Shown here piece by piece: positions 27,310 through 37,040 of a DNA stretch of 64,000 nucleotides. The translations under genes were made by a program, and so were the position numbers. The first letter of the stretch is position 1, and each line of letters opens with the position of its first letter. The stretch is from Commensalibacter nepenthis (GTDB lineage: Bacteria; Pseudomonadota; Alphaproteobacteria; Acetobacterales; Acetobacteraceae): positions 744,001-808,000 of the forward strand of contig NZ_JASBAN010000001.1 of assembly GCF_029953305.1 (NCBI RefSeq). Direction: 5' to 3'. The notes under the pieces are model-generated. The model worked only from the letters and a program-made list of their open reading frames with translations. It did not search any database and was not told the origin of the DNA.

Positions 27310-28464
27310 ATGCGTTTATTGGCTTCCTTGCGTCTCCCTATGTTTGACCGCTATATTTTACATCAATTATTGATTGCGTTAGTGGCCACAACAGGAGGGT
27401 TGGCAGCACTCATTTGGCTTACGCAATCGTTACGATTTGTGTCGCTTGTGGTTGATAGAGGTCTGTCTTTAGGGGTATTCCTTGAGCTCACTGGACTATT
27501 AATCCCCTCTTTCGTTGCGGTTATTTTACCTATTACGACTTTTGTTGTCGTGCAATTTATTTATCACCGTTTGGCTGGGGACAGAGAAATCGTTGTCATG
27601 AGGGCAGCGGGAATGTCATCATTTGCTTTGGCTAAACCAGGAATGATCTGTGCGCTGATTACAACAATTATGTGCTATTTGCTCAATATATGGATTGTTC
27701 CTGCTGCCTATCACTCTTTTCGGAAAAATGAATTTAAAATCCGAAATAAAATGGCAGCCTTCATGTTACAAGAAGGTGTTTTTACCAATATTTCAAATAA
27801 TTTAACCGTTTATATCCGTTCAAAAGACCATAATGGTGTCTTAAAAGGCATTTTAGTAGAGGATGCTCGACAACCAGATAATAAAGCCACCATTCTCGCT
27901 GAAAGCGGAAATATCGTTATTATCAATGATAAACCCCAAGTTGTTTTGTCAAATGGCTCTCGTGAAGTCATTGATAAAAAGACTGGTCGTTTAAATGTAT
28001 TGAATTTTGAACGCAATACGATTGATTTATCTTCAAACAAAGAACAAACTGCTCGCCTTAAAGATGCCACCGAAATGTCTTTGCACGAATTACTTCATCC
28101 CAATGCTCAAGAAGTCTTTGATCGTGATTATGGAAAATTAGCGGTCGAAGCACATCGACGATTAACCTCACCATTAACGATCTTCTCTTTTACCATGATT
28201 GCGTTGGTCAGTGTATTAAGAGGAAGTTTCGCGCGATATGGTAATATTTTGCGTCCGCTTAGTGCCATTTTTACCATTGTTGGATTAATGTCTTTGATTT
28301 TAATTATTCAAAATGTTGCAACAAGAAATATGATCTTTATTCCATTCATATGGGTTGTAGCAATTGCCCCAGGAATTATTGCATCTTGTGTTCTCTTTAT
28401 ACCGGAATTTAAAACGAAAGATAACAAACCTGTCCCCTTATCTTCTTTACAAAGAGGCAGGTAA
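27310..28464 (+). CDS. lptF: Lipopolysaccharide export permease LptF
   Basis: LptF pairs with LptG and the LptB ATPase to extract lipopolysaccharide from the inner membrane. The 384-residue protein has the YjgP/YjgQ layout: N-terminal membrane segments, a periplasmic beta-jellyroll (about 130-270) and C-terminal membrane segments. GGGG lies nine bases before the ATG. A second ATG at 27340 (MFDRYILHQL) matches where many homologues begin. It heads a tightly packed run of envelope genes. Confidence 0.93.
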   Translation: MRLLASLRLPMFDRYILHQLLIALVATTGGLAALIWLTQSLRFVSLVVDRGLSLGVFLELTGLLIPSFVAVILPITTFVVVQFIYHRLAGDREIVVMRAAGMSSFALAKPGMICALITTIMCYLLNIWIVPAAYHSFRKNEFKIRNKMAAFMLQEGVFTNISNNLTVYIRSKDHNGVLKGILVEDARQPDNKATILAESGNIVIINDKPQVVLSNGSREVIDKKTGRLNVLNFERNTIDLSSNKEQTARLKDATEMSLHELLHPNAQEVFDRDYGKLAVEAHRRLTSPLTIFSFTMIALVSVLRGSFARYGNILRPLSAIFTIVGLMSLILIIQNVATRNMIFIPFIWVVAIAPGIIASCVLFIPEFKTKDNKPVPLSSLQRGR

Positions 28465-28467
28465 AAT

Positions 28468-29586
28468 ATGTTTTCTGCACGCACAATTTCAATTTATATT
28501 GCAAAACAATTCTCTTTTGCGTCGATATCCATGATCCTTGCTTTAACGGCATTGGTATCCTTGTTTGACTTTATCGATTTATTGCGCCGGGTTGCGACCA
28601 AACCCCACGTATCGACCAGTGTAGCAACCTCTATCGCGCTTTATCATATCCCCAATTTTTGTATGCAAATTTTGCCATTTGGTATCCTTTTAGGAGGGAT
28701 TATTTGCTTTTGGAGATTGACCCGATCTTCCGAGTTAATCGTAACCCGTGCAGCAGGGATTTCTGCTTGGCAATTCTTAACTGCACCGGTAGTGTGTGCT
28801 TTTGGGCTAGGATTATTTTCTATTATGATAATTTCTCCTATCTCTTCGAGCTTGTTTCGCAAAGCAGAAATCCTTGATCAAACTTATTTAAACACAAGTG
28901 GTGGAAAATTATCGAACCTTTCAAGCGGCTCCTTATGGGTTCGACAATCAGATCAAGGTTTGGATTATAAAGGTGTTGCAATTTTACATGCGCAATCAGT
29001 GAAAGTGGAGAAAAATGTCCTGCATATGACAGGAATCAGCATTTTCAGACTTGACGATAATGACCATTTACTGGTTCGTATTGAATCGCCTTCGGGATAT
29101 TTGGAACATCAACATTATTGGGTCTTGAACAATGCACGATCTATTAAACCAGACAAATTACCTGTCAATTTAGGAACGATTAAATTGTCAACAAATCTGT
29201 CACTATCAAATATAGAAGAAAGCTTTTCATCCCCTGACACGTTGTCCTTTTGGTCACTGCCAGAGTTCATACATCTGTTAAACGAATCTGGCTTTTCATC
29301 GATCAGTCATCGTCTGCGCTTTCAATCCTTATTGGCACAACCTTTATTAGCCAGCACAATGGCTTTGGTTGCAGCAGGCTTTGCAACACGTTCAACACGC
29401 AGAGGTGGCGTTGCAAAAATGATCGGCTCAGGAGTGGCTGCTGGTTTTGCCTTGTTTACCATTTCAAAAGTCGCTGAACAATTTGGGGAGTCTGGTGCTT
29501 TACCAGCCCTTATTGCTGCATGGGCTCCGACGGCTGCTGGGCTTTGTTTGGCTATATCTCTTCTTATTCATTTGGAAGACGGCTGA
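28468..29586 (+). CDS. lptG: Lipopolysaccharide export permease LptG
   Basis: LptG is the second permease of the LptB2FG exporter. The 372-residue product shows the same six-helix plus jellyroll design as LptF. Landmarks are the N-terminal TISIYIAKQF segment, the loop FWRLTRSSELIVTRAAGISAWQ, and the C-terminal helices with RRGGVAKMIGSGVAAGF. It starts three bases after lptF and its stop codon overlaps the lptD ATG as TGATG, so the three are coupled. Confidence 0.93.
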   Translation: MFSARTISIYIAKQFSFASISMILALTALVSLFDFIDLLRRVATKPHVSTSVATSIALYHIPNFCMQILPFGILLGGIICFWRLTRSSELIVTRAAGISAWQFLTAPVVCAFGLGLFSIMIISPISSSLFRKAEILDQTYLNTSGGKLSNLSSGSLWVRQSDQGLDYKGVAILHAQSVKVEKNVLHMTGISIFRLDDNDHLLVRIESPSGYLEHQHYWVLNNARSIKPDKLPVNLGTIKLSTNLSLSNIEESFSSPDTLSFWSLPEFIHLLNESGFSSISHRLRFQSLLAQPLLASTMALVAAGFATRSTRRGGVAKMIGSGVAAGFALFTISKVAEQFGESGALPALIAAWAPTAAGLCLAISLLIHLEDG

Positions 29587-31961
29587 TGCGTAATTATTCT
29601 TCACCTTCACTCTTTAAAAAATTAACAAGAAAGATTGCTCGTAAAAACAAGCATAAAACCTTGTTATTAATCAGCTTTTTTAGCGGTTCGATTGGAACTA
29701 TCGGTTTACTTGTAGACCAAAATGTATTTGCACAACAGCAAATACAAATTGCCAAATCTAACATTGGTAAATCGAGTGGTGCGCCTTTTTCAGAAAAGGA
29801 TCCTATTACTTTCCAAGCTGATAATGTTTCTTATAATTCCAAAACTGGAGAGGTCACATGGGCTGGAGATGTTCATATATGGCAAAATGACCATGTCTTG
29901 CGTGCTGACAAAGTCACCTACAACCGCACCACCAATATTGCAACAGCCAGTGGTAATGTATCTATGGTTGAACCTGATGGGGAAATATTATTTACCCAAC
30001 ACGTGCAACTTGGCGAAAATATGCGTGAAGGGGTAATGGATCAAGTTTATGCATTGCTTGCGGATAACGGTAAGCTTGCTGCAAATGGTGCACGACGTAC
30101 AGGTGGCAAAGTACATGATTTCAGCCGATCTGTTTATACCTCATGTCCTATTTGTGAGAAAAATCCTAAAAAAGCACCTTTCTGGCAATTACGCTCTTAT
30201 CAAGCTATTCGCGATATGGAAAATCAACGTATTGATTTCTCTGATACATTTATCGATTTCTTTGGTATTCCCGTTTTCTATATGCCGTTTTTCTCTATTG
30301 TTGATCCTTCGGTAAAGCGTCAAAGTGGTTTCTTAATTCCTAGTATTAATTTTAACAGTAAATATATCGGTGCTTATACAACAATTCCTTATTATTGGGC
30401 CATGAATCAATGGTCAGATTTGACCTTAAGTCCTTTATTTGCAACCAAAACAGGTCCTCAACTGAGCGCGGTCTATAGAGCACGCTTCAATCAAGGTATG
30501 TTACGCGTTGAAGGTGGTGTTGCAGATGATACTGCCAACAAACACGACTGGACAAATGCTTGGGGAGATAAAGTCAAAAGTAATGGCCACGGAGCCCAAG
30601 GGTATTTATTCTTAAAAACAGAATGGGCATTAAATGAGAATTGGCGTTATGGTGCCAATATCAATATTGCAACGTCTGCTGATTATATGCGTGACTATCG
30701 TATTAATGGGTATGGACAGGATACCTTAAACTCTAATCTTTATTTAGAAGGTTTTGGAGAAGGTGCTTATTCTAAAGTTACCATGCAGGGTTACCAAGGG
30801 CTAAATCGTGGTGTTATTAACGATTCTGACTTACCTTTTGTGTTACCTCGATATACATATAGTTATTTTGGTCAACCAGATGCACTTGGTGGTCGTTTCT
30901 CTTTTGATACAACAAATTTTGTTGTTTACCGTCCTACTGGTACAAATGACCAAAGAGGTCAAGCCTCTTTAAATTGGGACAGGCCTTTTGATACCAATAT
31001 CGGTCAAAAATGGTTGGTAACGTTGCATGTCGATTCCAATATTTACAGATCGACGCATCTCTATCAACAACCTCTTTATTTAGATAAAAATGGCACGAAC
31101 TTTGCTGGACAAGCATTACCAACATTAGCAGTCAAAATGAATTGGCCATTCCTAAGACAGTTCAAATTAGGCGACACAACAGGAACACAAGTTATTGAAC
31201 CTATTGTTCAACTGATTGCTGCCCCTCATTCCAAAGGTGGACGAAATTGGGCAATGCCAAATGAGGATAGCTTGGCATATGAATTTTCTGATACAACCCT
31301 TTTTGCGTTAAATCGTTTCCAAGGAACAGATCGTTTGGATGGTGGCGCCAGAGCAAATGTTGGTATTCACGGCAATTGGGCATGGAATGGTAAGCAAGTT
31401 GATTTCCTAGTTGGTCAAAGTTATCAAGAACATGTGACCAAAAACCTCCCGAGAAATTCAGGGGTGAACCGCCATATGTCTGATGTTATTGCTCGTTTAA
31501 GATTTGCACCAACACAATATTTCGCAACAACAGCCAGAACACGCATAGACCCATATAGTGGGGATATTACCTATGGTGAAGGAATCTTTAACGCCGGTTT
31601 CAAACATTTTGGGATTAATGGTGGATATATTTATGAACCTATTACGCCATATTATTATTATTTCGGAAATCCTTTTACTGCACAAGGTCCATCAAGTTTA
31701 TATGATCGTAAAACAAGTGAGCTAACCTTAGGTGCTTCTACAGATTGGGAGCATTGGCATGCATCTGCTTTCGGACGACGCAGCCTATCAAGAAAACAAA
31801 ATGTCTCAATCGGTGGAAATGCTGGTTATAGAAACGATTGCTTCAGCATGGATGTCATCTATCTTAAACAATATACAATGATTAATGGTGATCAAAATAG
31901 CGATACCGTTTTATTCATGCTTACCTTTAAAACACTTGGAACTTTTGGGATTAACGGATAA
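29586..31961 (+). CDS. lptD: LPS-assembly outer-membrane protein LptD
   Basis: LptD is the outer-membrane barrel that places lipopolysaccharide in the outer leaflet. The 791-residue product has a membrane-like signal segment (TLLLISFFSGSIGTIGLL), an OstA/LptA-like domain (DNVSYNSKTGEVTWAGDVHIWQ and following) and a long beta-barrel ending in a phenylalanine/glycine-rich strand. A CPIC pair in the early barrel region could form the disulfide known from this family. The frame opens earlier at 29520, but the ATG at 29586 overlaps the lptG stop and gives a signal-like N-terminus. Confidence 0.94.
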   Translation: MRNYSSPSLFKKLTRKIARKNKHKTLLLISFFSGSIGTIGLLVDQNVFAQQQIQIAKSNIGKSSGAPFSEKDPITFQADNVSYNSKTGEVTWAGDVHIWQNDHVLRADKVTYNRTTNIATASGNVSMVEPDGEILFTQHVQLGENMREGVMDQVYALLADNGKLAANGARRTGGKVHDFSRSVYTSCPICEKNPKKAPFWQLRSYQAIRDMENQRIDFSDTFIDFFGIPVFYMPFFSIVDPSVKRQSGFLIPSINFNSKYIGAYTTIPYYWAMNQWSDLTLSPLFATKTGPQLSAVYRARFNQGMLRVEGGVADDTANKHDWTNAWGDKVKSNGHGAQGYLFLKTEWALNENWRYGANINIATSADYMRDYRINGYGQDTLNSNLYLEGFGEGAYSKVTMQGYQGLNRGVINDSDLPFVLPRYTYSYFGQPDALGGRFSFDTTNFVVYRPTGTNDQRGQASLNWDRPFDTNIGQKWLVTLHVDSNIYRSTHLYQQPLYLDKNGTNFAGQALPTLAVKMNWPFLRQFKLGDTTGTQVIEPIVQLIAAPHSKGGRNWAMPNEDSLAYEFSDTTLFALNRFQGTDRLDGGARANVGIHGNWAWNGKQVDFLVGQSYQEHVTKNLPRNSGVNRHMSDVIARLRFAPTQYFATTARTRIDPYSGDITYGEGIFNAGFKHFGINGGYIYEPITPYYYYFGNPFTAQGPSSLYDRKTSELTLGASTDWEHWHASAFGRRSLSRKQNVSIGGNAGYRNDCFSMDVIYLKQYTMINGDQNSDTVLFMLTFKTLGTFGING

Positions 31962-33406
31962 TGTATAAAGCGCATAGATTTTCTTCTATATTCTCTCAAT
32001 ATAAATCAAATATTTGCTTAACGATGGTTGGTACGCTGTTAATTTCAATAGCTCCTATTGCAATGGCGTCAGAACATAAAAATTATCCTTCCTCCTCCAG
32101 TGTCAACTCCCAAGCTATGGGCAAAGATTACTCTATCTCTAATGCTCAAGACAATGCCGAAAGCAAGATTATCGCAATTATTAACGGTAATCTTTTAACC
32201 CAAAGAGATGTGAATAACAGGGAACAATTATTCCAATTGACCGCAGGCATCCGTTTAACCCCTGATGTTTTGCAACGGATGCGCCCACAATTAATCAAAC
32301 AACTGATTACTGAACGCTTGCATACTCAAGAGATGCTCAGAAGAAATATCAATATCCCCCCTGAACAAATTGCAGAAGCAATTGCAGATATTGAAAAACG
32401 GAATGGCATGCATCCTAATGCTTTAAGAAACCAACTCTCGTCTGATGGTGTATCGATGAGTACATTAATCGACCAAATTCGATTACAATTAGGATGGAGT
32501 AGAGTGCTTCAGCAAGAGCTTGGAAGCCAAAGCCGAATTACAGCCCAAGAAGTAGAACAAAGACAAAAAGCCCTCAAACAAGAAGTTGGACAACCAGAAT
32601 ATCTTCTTAACGAAATCTTTATTCCTGTTGAAAATGCACGTCATCCAGAACAAGAGTTACAATTCACCAAAACAATCATTCAACAACTTAGAAATGGCGC
32701 GCCCTTCCCCATTGTTGCAGCTCAATTCTCTCAAGCACAAAGTGCTTTACAAGGGGGAGCTTTGGGATGGGTACAAAAAGATAATCTTGACCCAGAAGTG
32801 GCTTCATTAGTCAGCAAAATGCCTATTGGCGCAATTTCTAATCCTATTCAGGTTGCTGGTGGTTATATTATTGCAATGCTTAGTGGTAAACGTACTATTG
32901 GTAATGAAATAGGAACGTTAATGACGATTCGACAGGTGTTTCTTCCATTCTCATCAAAATTAAATCCAAAGAGTCCGACCCCGCAGCAAATCAGCATATT
33001 AAATCAAGCCAACCAATTAAAAAACTCTTTACATACCTGCCAACAAGTTGAAGAAGCAAACCAAAAAGCAGGAAGTACCCGCCCTTCTGATCCTGGTCCA
33101 ATGCAACTAGAGCGCATGAATCCAGAAATGGCAAATGTTTTACAAGGATTACAACCAGGACAAGTCAGCAAACCATTGGTTTCTATTGATGGAATTGCCT
33201 TGATTATGGTTTGTACTAAAGAAAAGAAAAATATTGCCGATATTTCAGCCAGTGAAATTGCAAACCAACTTTTAAGCCAACGTGTTGAGCAAATTTCTCA
33301 ACAGTTAGACCGCGACTTACATCGTCAAGCCATTATTGAAATGCATAATACGTCCAATGACTCAACAACAAAACCCACTTCCCAGCCTAAAAGAAAGCAT
33401 AAATAA
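31961..33406 (+). CDS. surA: Periplasmic chaperone/peptidyl-prolyl isomerase SurA
   Basis: SurA escorts outer-membrane proteins, LptD among them, across the periplasm. The 481-residue product has a signal sequence (about 1-36, ending near AMASEHKN), a SurA N-domain (IIAIINGNLLTQRDVNNR, ITERLHTQEMLRRN), a parvulin domain (EIFIPVE, NGAPFPIVAAQFSQAQSA, GGALGWV) and a second, more divergent parvulin-like region, then a C-terminal helix. The start overlaps the lptD stop by one base. The 3' end overlaps rsmA by 50 bases. Confidence 0.92.
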   Translation: MYKAHRFSSIFSQYKSNICLTMVGTLLISIAPIAMASEHKNYPSSSSVNSQAMGKDYSISNAQDNAESKIIAIINGNLLTQRDVNNREQLFQLTAGIRLTPDVLQRMRPQLIKQLITERLHTQEMLRRNINIPPEQIAEAIADIEKRNGMHPNALRNQLSSDGVSMSTLIDQIRLQLGWSRVLQQELGSQSRITAQEVEQRQKALKQEVGQPEYLLNEIFIPVENARHPEQELQFTKTIIQQLRNGAPFPIVAAQFSQAQSALQGGALGWVQKDNLDPEVASLVSKMPIGAISNPIQVAGGYIIAMLSGKRTIGNEIGTLMTIRQVFLPFSSKLNPKSPTPQQISILNQANQLKNSLHTCQQVEEANQKAGSTRPSDPGPMQLERMNPEMANVLQGLQPGQVSKPLVSIDGIALIMVCTKEKKNIADISASEIANQLLSQRVEQISQQLDRDLHRQAIIEMHNTSNDSTTKPTSQPKRKHK

Positions 33407-34193
33407 GTATAATCTCCATGCAAAAAAATCATTGGGTCAACATTTTCTATTAGACCCGATGATAAACCAGCAAATTATTGCTTTGGCTGGAGATCTAACC
33501 AATAAAAATGTGATTGAAGTTGGACCTGGTCCTGGTGGTTTGACAAGAGCTTTGTTGGATAGTACTGCTCGTAAAATCATCGGGGTCGAAGTCGATCAGC
33601 GTGCTTTACAATTACTTCATGAGTTACAGGAATTTTATCCTGATCGCTTACAAGTTATGCAACATGATGCGTTAAAACTAGATCTGACTACTCTTTGTGA
33701 GGCTCCTCGTCAAATTATTGCTAATCTTCCTTATAATATTGGAACTTCTTTACTATTAGGTTGGTTAAAGCAAGGGCAGCAATGGAAACGCATGACGTTA
33801 ATGTTCCAACAAGAAGTTGCGGAACGTATATGCGCAGCCCCTAATACAGAATATTACGGACGTTTATCTGTCATTGCACAATGGGTTGCTGAATGTGTAA
33901 TTGTCAAGCGTATTCCTCCAGGTGCATTTGCGCCACCACCAAAAGTTTATTCAGCTGTCATTAATATTATCCCTAAAGCAGAGCAACCCACTCCAGAACT
34001 TTTTAAAGCAATGGAACACGTTACTGCTGCTGCTTTTGGACAAAGACGTAAAATGTTAAAAGGCGCACTCAAAAATATTGGTGGGGAACAATTACTTGCT
34101 TCAGCCAATATTGATGGCACAAGAAGAGCTGAAACACTAACAATAGCAGAGTTTGATCAACTGGCTCGCTTGCACCATAGGATCAACGCTTAA
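33357..34193 (+). CDS. rsmA: 16S rRNA dimethyladenosine transferase RsmA (KsgA)
   Basis: RsmA dimethylates two adjacent adenosines near the 3' end of 16S rRNA during small-subunit assembly. The 278-residue product has KKSLGQHFLLD, the SAM motif VIEVGPGPGGLTRALL, VEVDQRAL, and the catalytic NLPYNI, then the C-terminal lobe with FGQRRKMLK. The ATG at 33357 (MTQQQN) fits; the frame is open to 33336. It overlaps surA by 50 bases. In many proteobacteria pdxA lies between surA and rsmA, but it is missing here. It converges on cfa with a 4-base overlap. Confidence 0.95.
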   Translation: MTQQQNPLPSLKESINKYNLHAKKSLGQHFLLDPMINQQIIALAGDLTNKNVIEVGPGPGGLTRALLDSTARKIIGVEVDQRALQLLHELQEFYPDRLQVMQHDALKLDLTTLCEAPRQIIANLPYNIGTSLLLGWLKQGQQWKRMTLMFQQEVAERICAAPNTEYYGRLSVIAQWVAECVIVKRIPPGAFAPPPKVYSAVINIIPKAEQPTPELFKAMEHVTAAAFGQRRKMLKGALKNIGGEQLLASANIDGTRRAETLTIAEFDQLARLHHRINA

Positions 34194-35407
34194 CGAGATA
34201 ATTCCTTTTCGGCTTGAAACATATAATCCCTAGTTATCGGCAGATTGTCTATGGTCGGGCTGATCTGTAACTGGAAATTCATGTGATTATGATAGTAAAA
34301 AGAAAGCTCGCAAGAGGATAAATAAAAATCAAACATCCGATAGAAACGTTCATCATACATTTTTATAATAATTTTTTTTTGTGCCTCTACCCTTTCGCGC
34401 CATAATTTTAATGTCTTGGCATAATGTAATCTTAAGATTTCACAATCAGTCACCCATAGACCACTTTTTTCAACAGCTGCAAACGCCTCACTTAAAGAAG
34501 GGGAATATCCTCCTGGAAAAATATATTTATTAATCCACGCATTTGTGGAACCAGGACCATCGGAACGTCCGATGGAATGTAAAAGCATAACACCATCAGA
34601 TTTAAGAATTTTTTTAATATCTTGAAAAAATTGATCGTAATAATTCACTCCAACATGCTCGAACATTCCAACAGAAACAATACGATCATATTTTTCCTTT
34701 ACTAATCGATAATCTCTTAATTCAAAATGAACTCGATGCTCTAACCCTTCTTCTTTGGCACGTTTTGTAGCAACGTGGAGCTGTTCTTGTGATAAGGTAA
34801 TCCCCGTCACATTGGCATCGAATTCTTTGGCAAGAGATAAAGCCATTCCTCCCCAACCACAGCCAATATCTAAAATATAAAGTCCTGAGCGATCTAATTT
34901 TAACTTAGATGCAATATGACGTTTCTTTGCTAGCTGGGCTTCTTCCAAAGTTTCACTACCTGTTGGGAAATAAGCACAAGAATATTGTTGATCTTTATCT
35001 AAAAACAAATTGTATAAAGCACCATTGAGATCATAGTGATGCGCCACATTTTTACGTGAAGTTTTCAAGCCATTTAATTGTGACCAAAACCGCTTTCCAA
35101 AACGTAAAGCAGAAACAATTTTTTCACCAAAATGACCAGCAGCAAGATCATTTTGCAAGATTATGTTTAAGACATCATAGATTGAACAATTAATGGGTTT
35201 AATCGTTTCATTCATATATCCCTCACCAAAAGCAAGACTGGGATTGATTAACAAATGACGATATGTATCTGCTGTTAAAATCTCCATCGCAGCAACATCT
35301 TTGGCATTCATATCCCCATATATTCTTCGTCTTTTATCTGGAAAAATAACTTCTAAACGACCTTTTTTAATAAGTTTTTTTAGAATCGAATCTAATAATC
35401 CAGACAT
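34190..35407 (-). CDS. cfa: Cyclopropane-fatty-acyl-phospholipid synthase
   Basis: Cfa methylenates unsaturated acyl chains of membrane phospholipids with SAM, a stress and acid adaptation. The 405-residue product has an N-terminal lipid-binding domain and a C-terminal methyltransferase with DIGCGWGGMALSLAKEF, GITLSQEQ and the bicarbonate-site region VSVGMFEHVG. An AGGAG site lies six bases before the ATG. It is monocistronic, with the rplI terminator upstream, which suggests its own promoter in the AT-rich 35408-35550 region. Confidence 0.95.
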   Translation of the reverse strand: MSGLLDSILKKLIKKGRLEVIFPDKRRRIYGDMNAKDVAAMEILTADTYRHLLINPSLAFGEGYMNETIKPINCSIYDVLNIILQNDLAAGHFGEKIVSALRFGKRFWSQLNGLKTSRKNVAHHYDLNGALYNLFLDKDQQYSCAYFPTGSETLEEAQLAKKRHIASKLKLDRSGLYILDIGCGWGGMALSLAKEFDANVTGITLSQEQLHVATKRAKEEGLEHRVHFELRDYRLVKEKYDRIVSVGMFEHVGVNYYDQFFQDIKKILKSDGVMLLHSIGRSDGPGSTNAWINKYIFPGGYSPSLSEAFAAVEKSGLWVTDCEILRLHYAKTLKLWRERVEAQKKIIIKMYDERFYRMFDFYLSSCELSFYYHNHMNFQLQISPTIDNLPITRDYMFQAEKELSR

Positions 35408-35553
35408 ACATAACTCCTAATACATAAAGCCTTTAAATATATAAAAATATTCAACCGTAATTCTTTGTATAAGTATCTTATGTTTTATCAAAAATTTCAA
35501 ATAAGTTATGATAATTTAATAAAAATTTAAAAATTATAAGGTAAAAACCATAA

Positions 35554-35582
35554 AAAAACGAGGGCATCATACCCTCGTTTTT
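35554..35582 (-). terminator. Strong bidirectional hairpin terminator after rplI
   Basis: An 11-bp perfect stem (AAAAACGAGGG / CCCTCGTTTTT) with a 7-base loop lies 30 bases beyond the rplI stop. On the minus strand the stem runs directly into a T tract, closing the rpsF-rpsR-rplI transcript before cfa. Confidence 0.92.
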
Positions 35583-35612
35583 CTTCGATAATATCAAAAA
35601 TGCTTATTGTGC

Positions 35613-36212
35613 TTATTCTGCTTTGTCAGCAGCTTCTTCTACAACAGGTGCATTTTCCAACATTTCAGCATTTGCTTGTTCAACAGCACCCGCATCAACA
35701 TGCGTATGTGCGGTTTCAACTTGTGTTGCTTCACCTTGTTCTTGACGTTCAGCTTCTTCGACTGAACGAGCGACATTCACTTTTGCATCCAAATGAACTT
35801 CTGGATGAAGTTGAATTTTTACTTGATACAAACCTAATGATTTAATCGGATGTCCGATTTCAACTTGCTGACGAGAGAAAGATACACCTTCTTTTGCAGC
35901 AGCTTCGGAAATATCACGAGCAGTTACAGAACCATAAAGGTTTCCACTTTCGCCAGCTTGACGAATAATAACCACTGATAAACCATGTAAACGTTCCAAG
36001 AGACGTTCTGCCTCTTCACGACGTTTTACGTTATGTGCTTCTAATTGACTACGTTCTCTTTCGAAACGTTCACGATTAGCAGCCGTCGCACGGATTGCTT
36101 TACCTTGAGGAAGCAAGTAGTTACGAGCAAAACCAGGTTTTACCTTAACGACATCACCCATTTGACCCAGTTTTTCTACTCTTTGAAGTAGAATAACTTC
36201 AGTTGCAGCCAT
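35613..36212 (-). CDS. rplI: 50S ribosomal protein L9 with acidic C-terminal extension
   Basis: L9 binds domain V of 23S rRNA near the L1 stalk. The N-terminal domain (VILLQRVEKLGQMGDVVKVKPGFARNYLLPQGKA) and the C-terminal domain (to about residue 150) are normal. A further 50 or so residues extend past the usual 149-residue end. They are rich in Ala, Glu, Gln and Val and end in VVEEAADKAE. Such tails occur in other Alphaproteobacteria and are probably unstructured. It is the last gene of the rpsF operon, 13 bases after rpsR. Confidence 0.96.
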   Translation of the reverse strand: MAATEVILLQRVEKLGQMGDVVKVKPGFARNYLLPQGKAIRATAANRERFERERSQLEAHNVKRREEAERLLERLHGLSVVIIRQAGESGNLYGSVTARDISEAAAKEGVSFSRQQVEIGHPIKSLGLYQVKIQLHPEVHLDAKVNVARSVEEAERQEQGEATQVETAHTHVDAGAVEQANAEMLENAPVVEEAADKAE

Positions 36213-36225
36213 AATCTCTTCTCCC

Positions 36226-36501
36226 TCAGTCTTGAACGTAAGGCAATAATGCTAAAAAGCGAGCACGTTTGATTGCCTGTGCCAATTCACGTTGTTTCTT
36301 TGCAGAAACTGCTGTGATACGACTAGGAACGATTTTGCCTCTTTCTGAAAGAAAACGAGACAATAAACGAATATCCTTATAATCGATCTTTGGTGCATTT
36401 GCAGATGAAAAAGGACATGTTTTACGTCTGCGATGAAAAGGACGACGAGCCCCCACAGCAATACGACGTGCAGCTGGATTTACTTGAGCTGTTTCTGACA
36501 T
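36226..36501 (-). CDS. rpsR: 30S ribosomal protein S18
   Basis: S18 pairs with S6 on the platform of the 30S subunit. The 91-residue product has the conserved core [26 protein letters not shown] and [15 protein letters not shown]. The N-terminus is basic ([20 protein letters not shown]). It follows rpsF by three bases. Confidence 0.97.
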   Translation of the reverse strand: MSETAQVNPAARRIAVGARRPFHRRRKTCPFSSANAPKIDYKDIRLLSRFLSERGKIVPSRITAVSAKKQRELAQAIKRARFLALLPYVQD

Positions 36502-36504
36502 GAA

Positions 36505-36987
36505 TTAGACCTCCACTTCATCATCAGCATGATCAACAGAGAAATCACTGTTGTCAGAGCTAAGATCATCTTCTTCTATGGTTTTACGACCACTGTCGTA
36601 ACGTCCAGATGATTTAGAAGAGCGATTGTTTGAAGAACGATCTGAACGATCTCTGCTATCATCCCCTTTACGAGAAAGAATTGCAGATGGTGCTTCATCA
36701 ATCGCTTCAATACGCAATGTCATGAAACGAAGAACATCTTCATTCAAGTTCAATTGACGTTCAATTTCTTTGATTGTTGTTGATTTTGCATCAACACCCA
36801 ATAGCATATAATGGCCTTTACGGTTTTTCTTAACACGGTATGCTAAGTTACGTAATCCCCAATATTCACGCTTTTGTACAGAGCCTTCTTCACTTTCGAT
36901 CAAAGAAGCAACTCCATTAGCGATATCTTCAACTTGTTGTTGAGTGACATCATTACGTGCAATAAACACGCATTCGTATAATGGCAT
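36505..36987 (-). CDS. rpsF: 30S ribosomal protein S6
   Basis: S6 binds S18 and the 16S rRNA platform. The conserved 95-residue core (MPLYECVFIARNDVT; KREYWGLRNLAYRVKKNRKGHYML; DEDVLRFMTLR-like) is followed by a long hydrophilic tail (about 105-160) of Ser, Arg, Asp and Glu, a known kind of S6 extension. GGGAG lies six bases before the ATG. The upstream leader carries a two-stem RNA that may mediate S6:S18 autoregulation. Confidence 0.96.
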   Translation of the reverse strand: MPLYECVFIARNDVTQQQVEDIANGVASLIESEEGSVQKREYWGLRNLAYRVKKNRKGHYMLLGVDAKSTTIKEIERQLNLNEDVLRFMTLRIEAIDEAPSAILSRKGDDSRDRSDRSSNNRSSKSSGRYDSGRKTIEEDDLSSDNSDFSVDHADDEVEV

Positions 36988-37040
36988 ATTATCTCCCTTC
37001 GGCTGACTTCAACCCAATAAAATCAGTATAAACCTGATTA

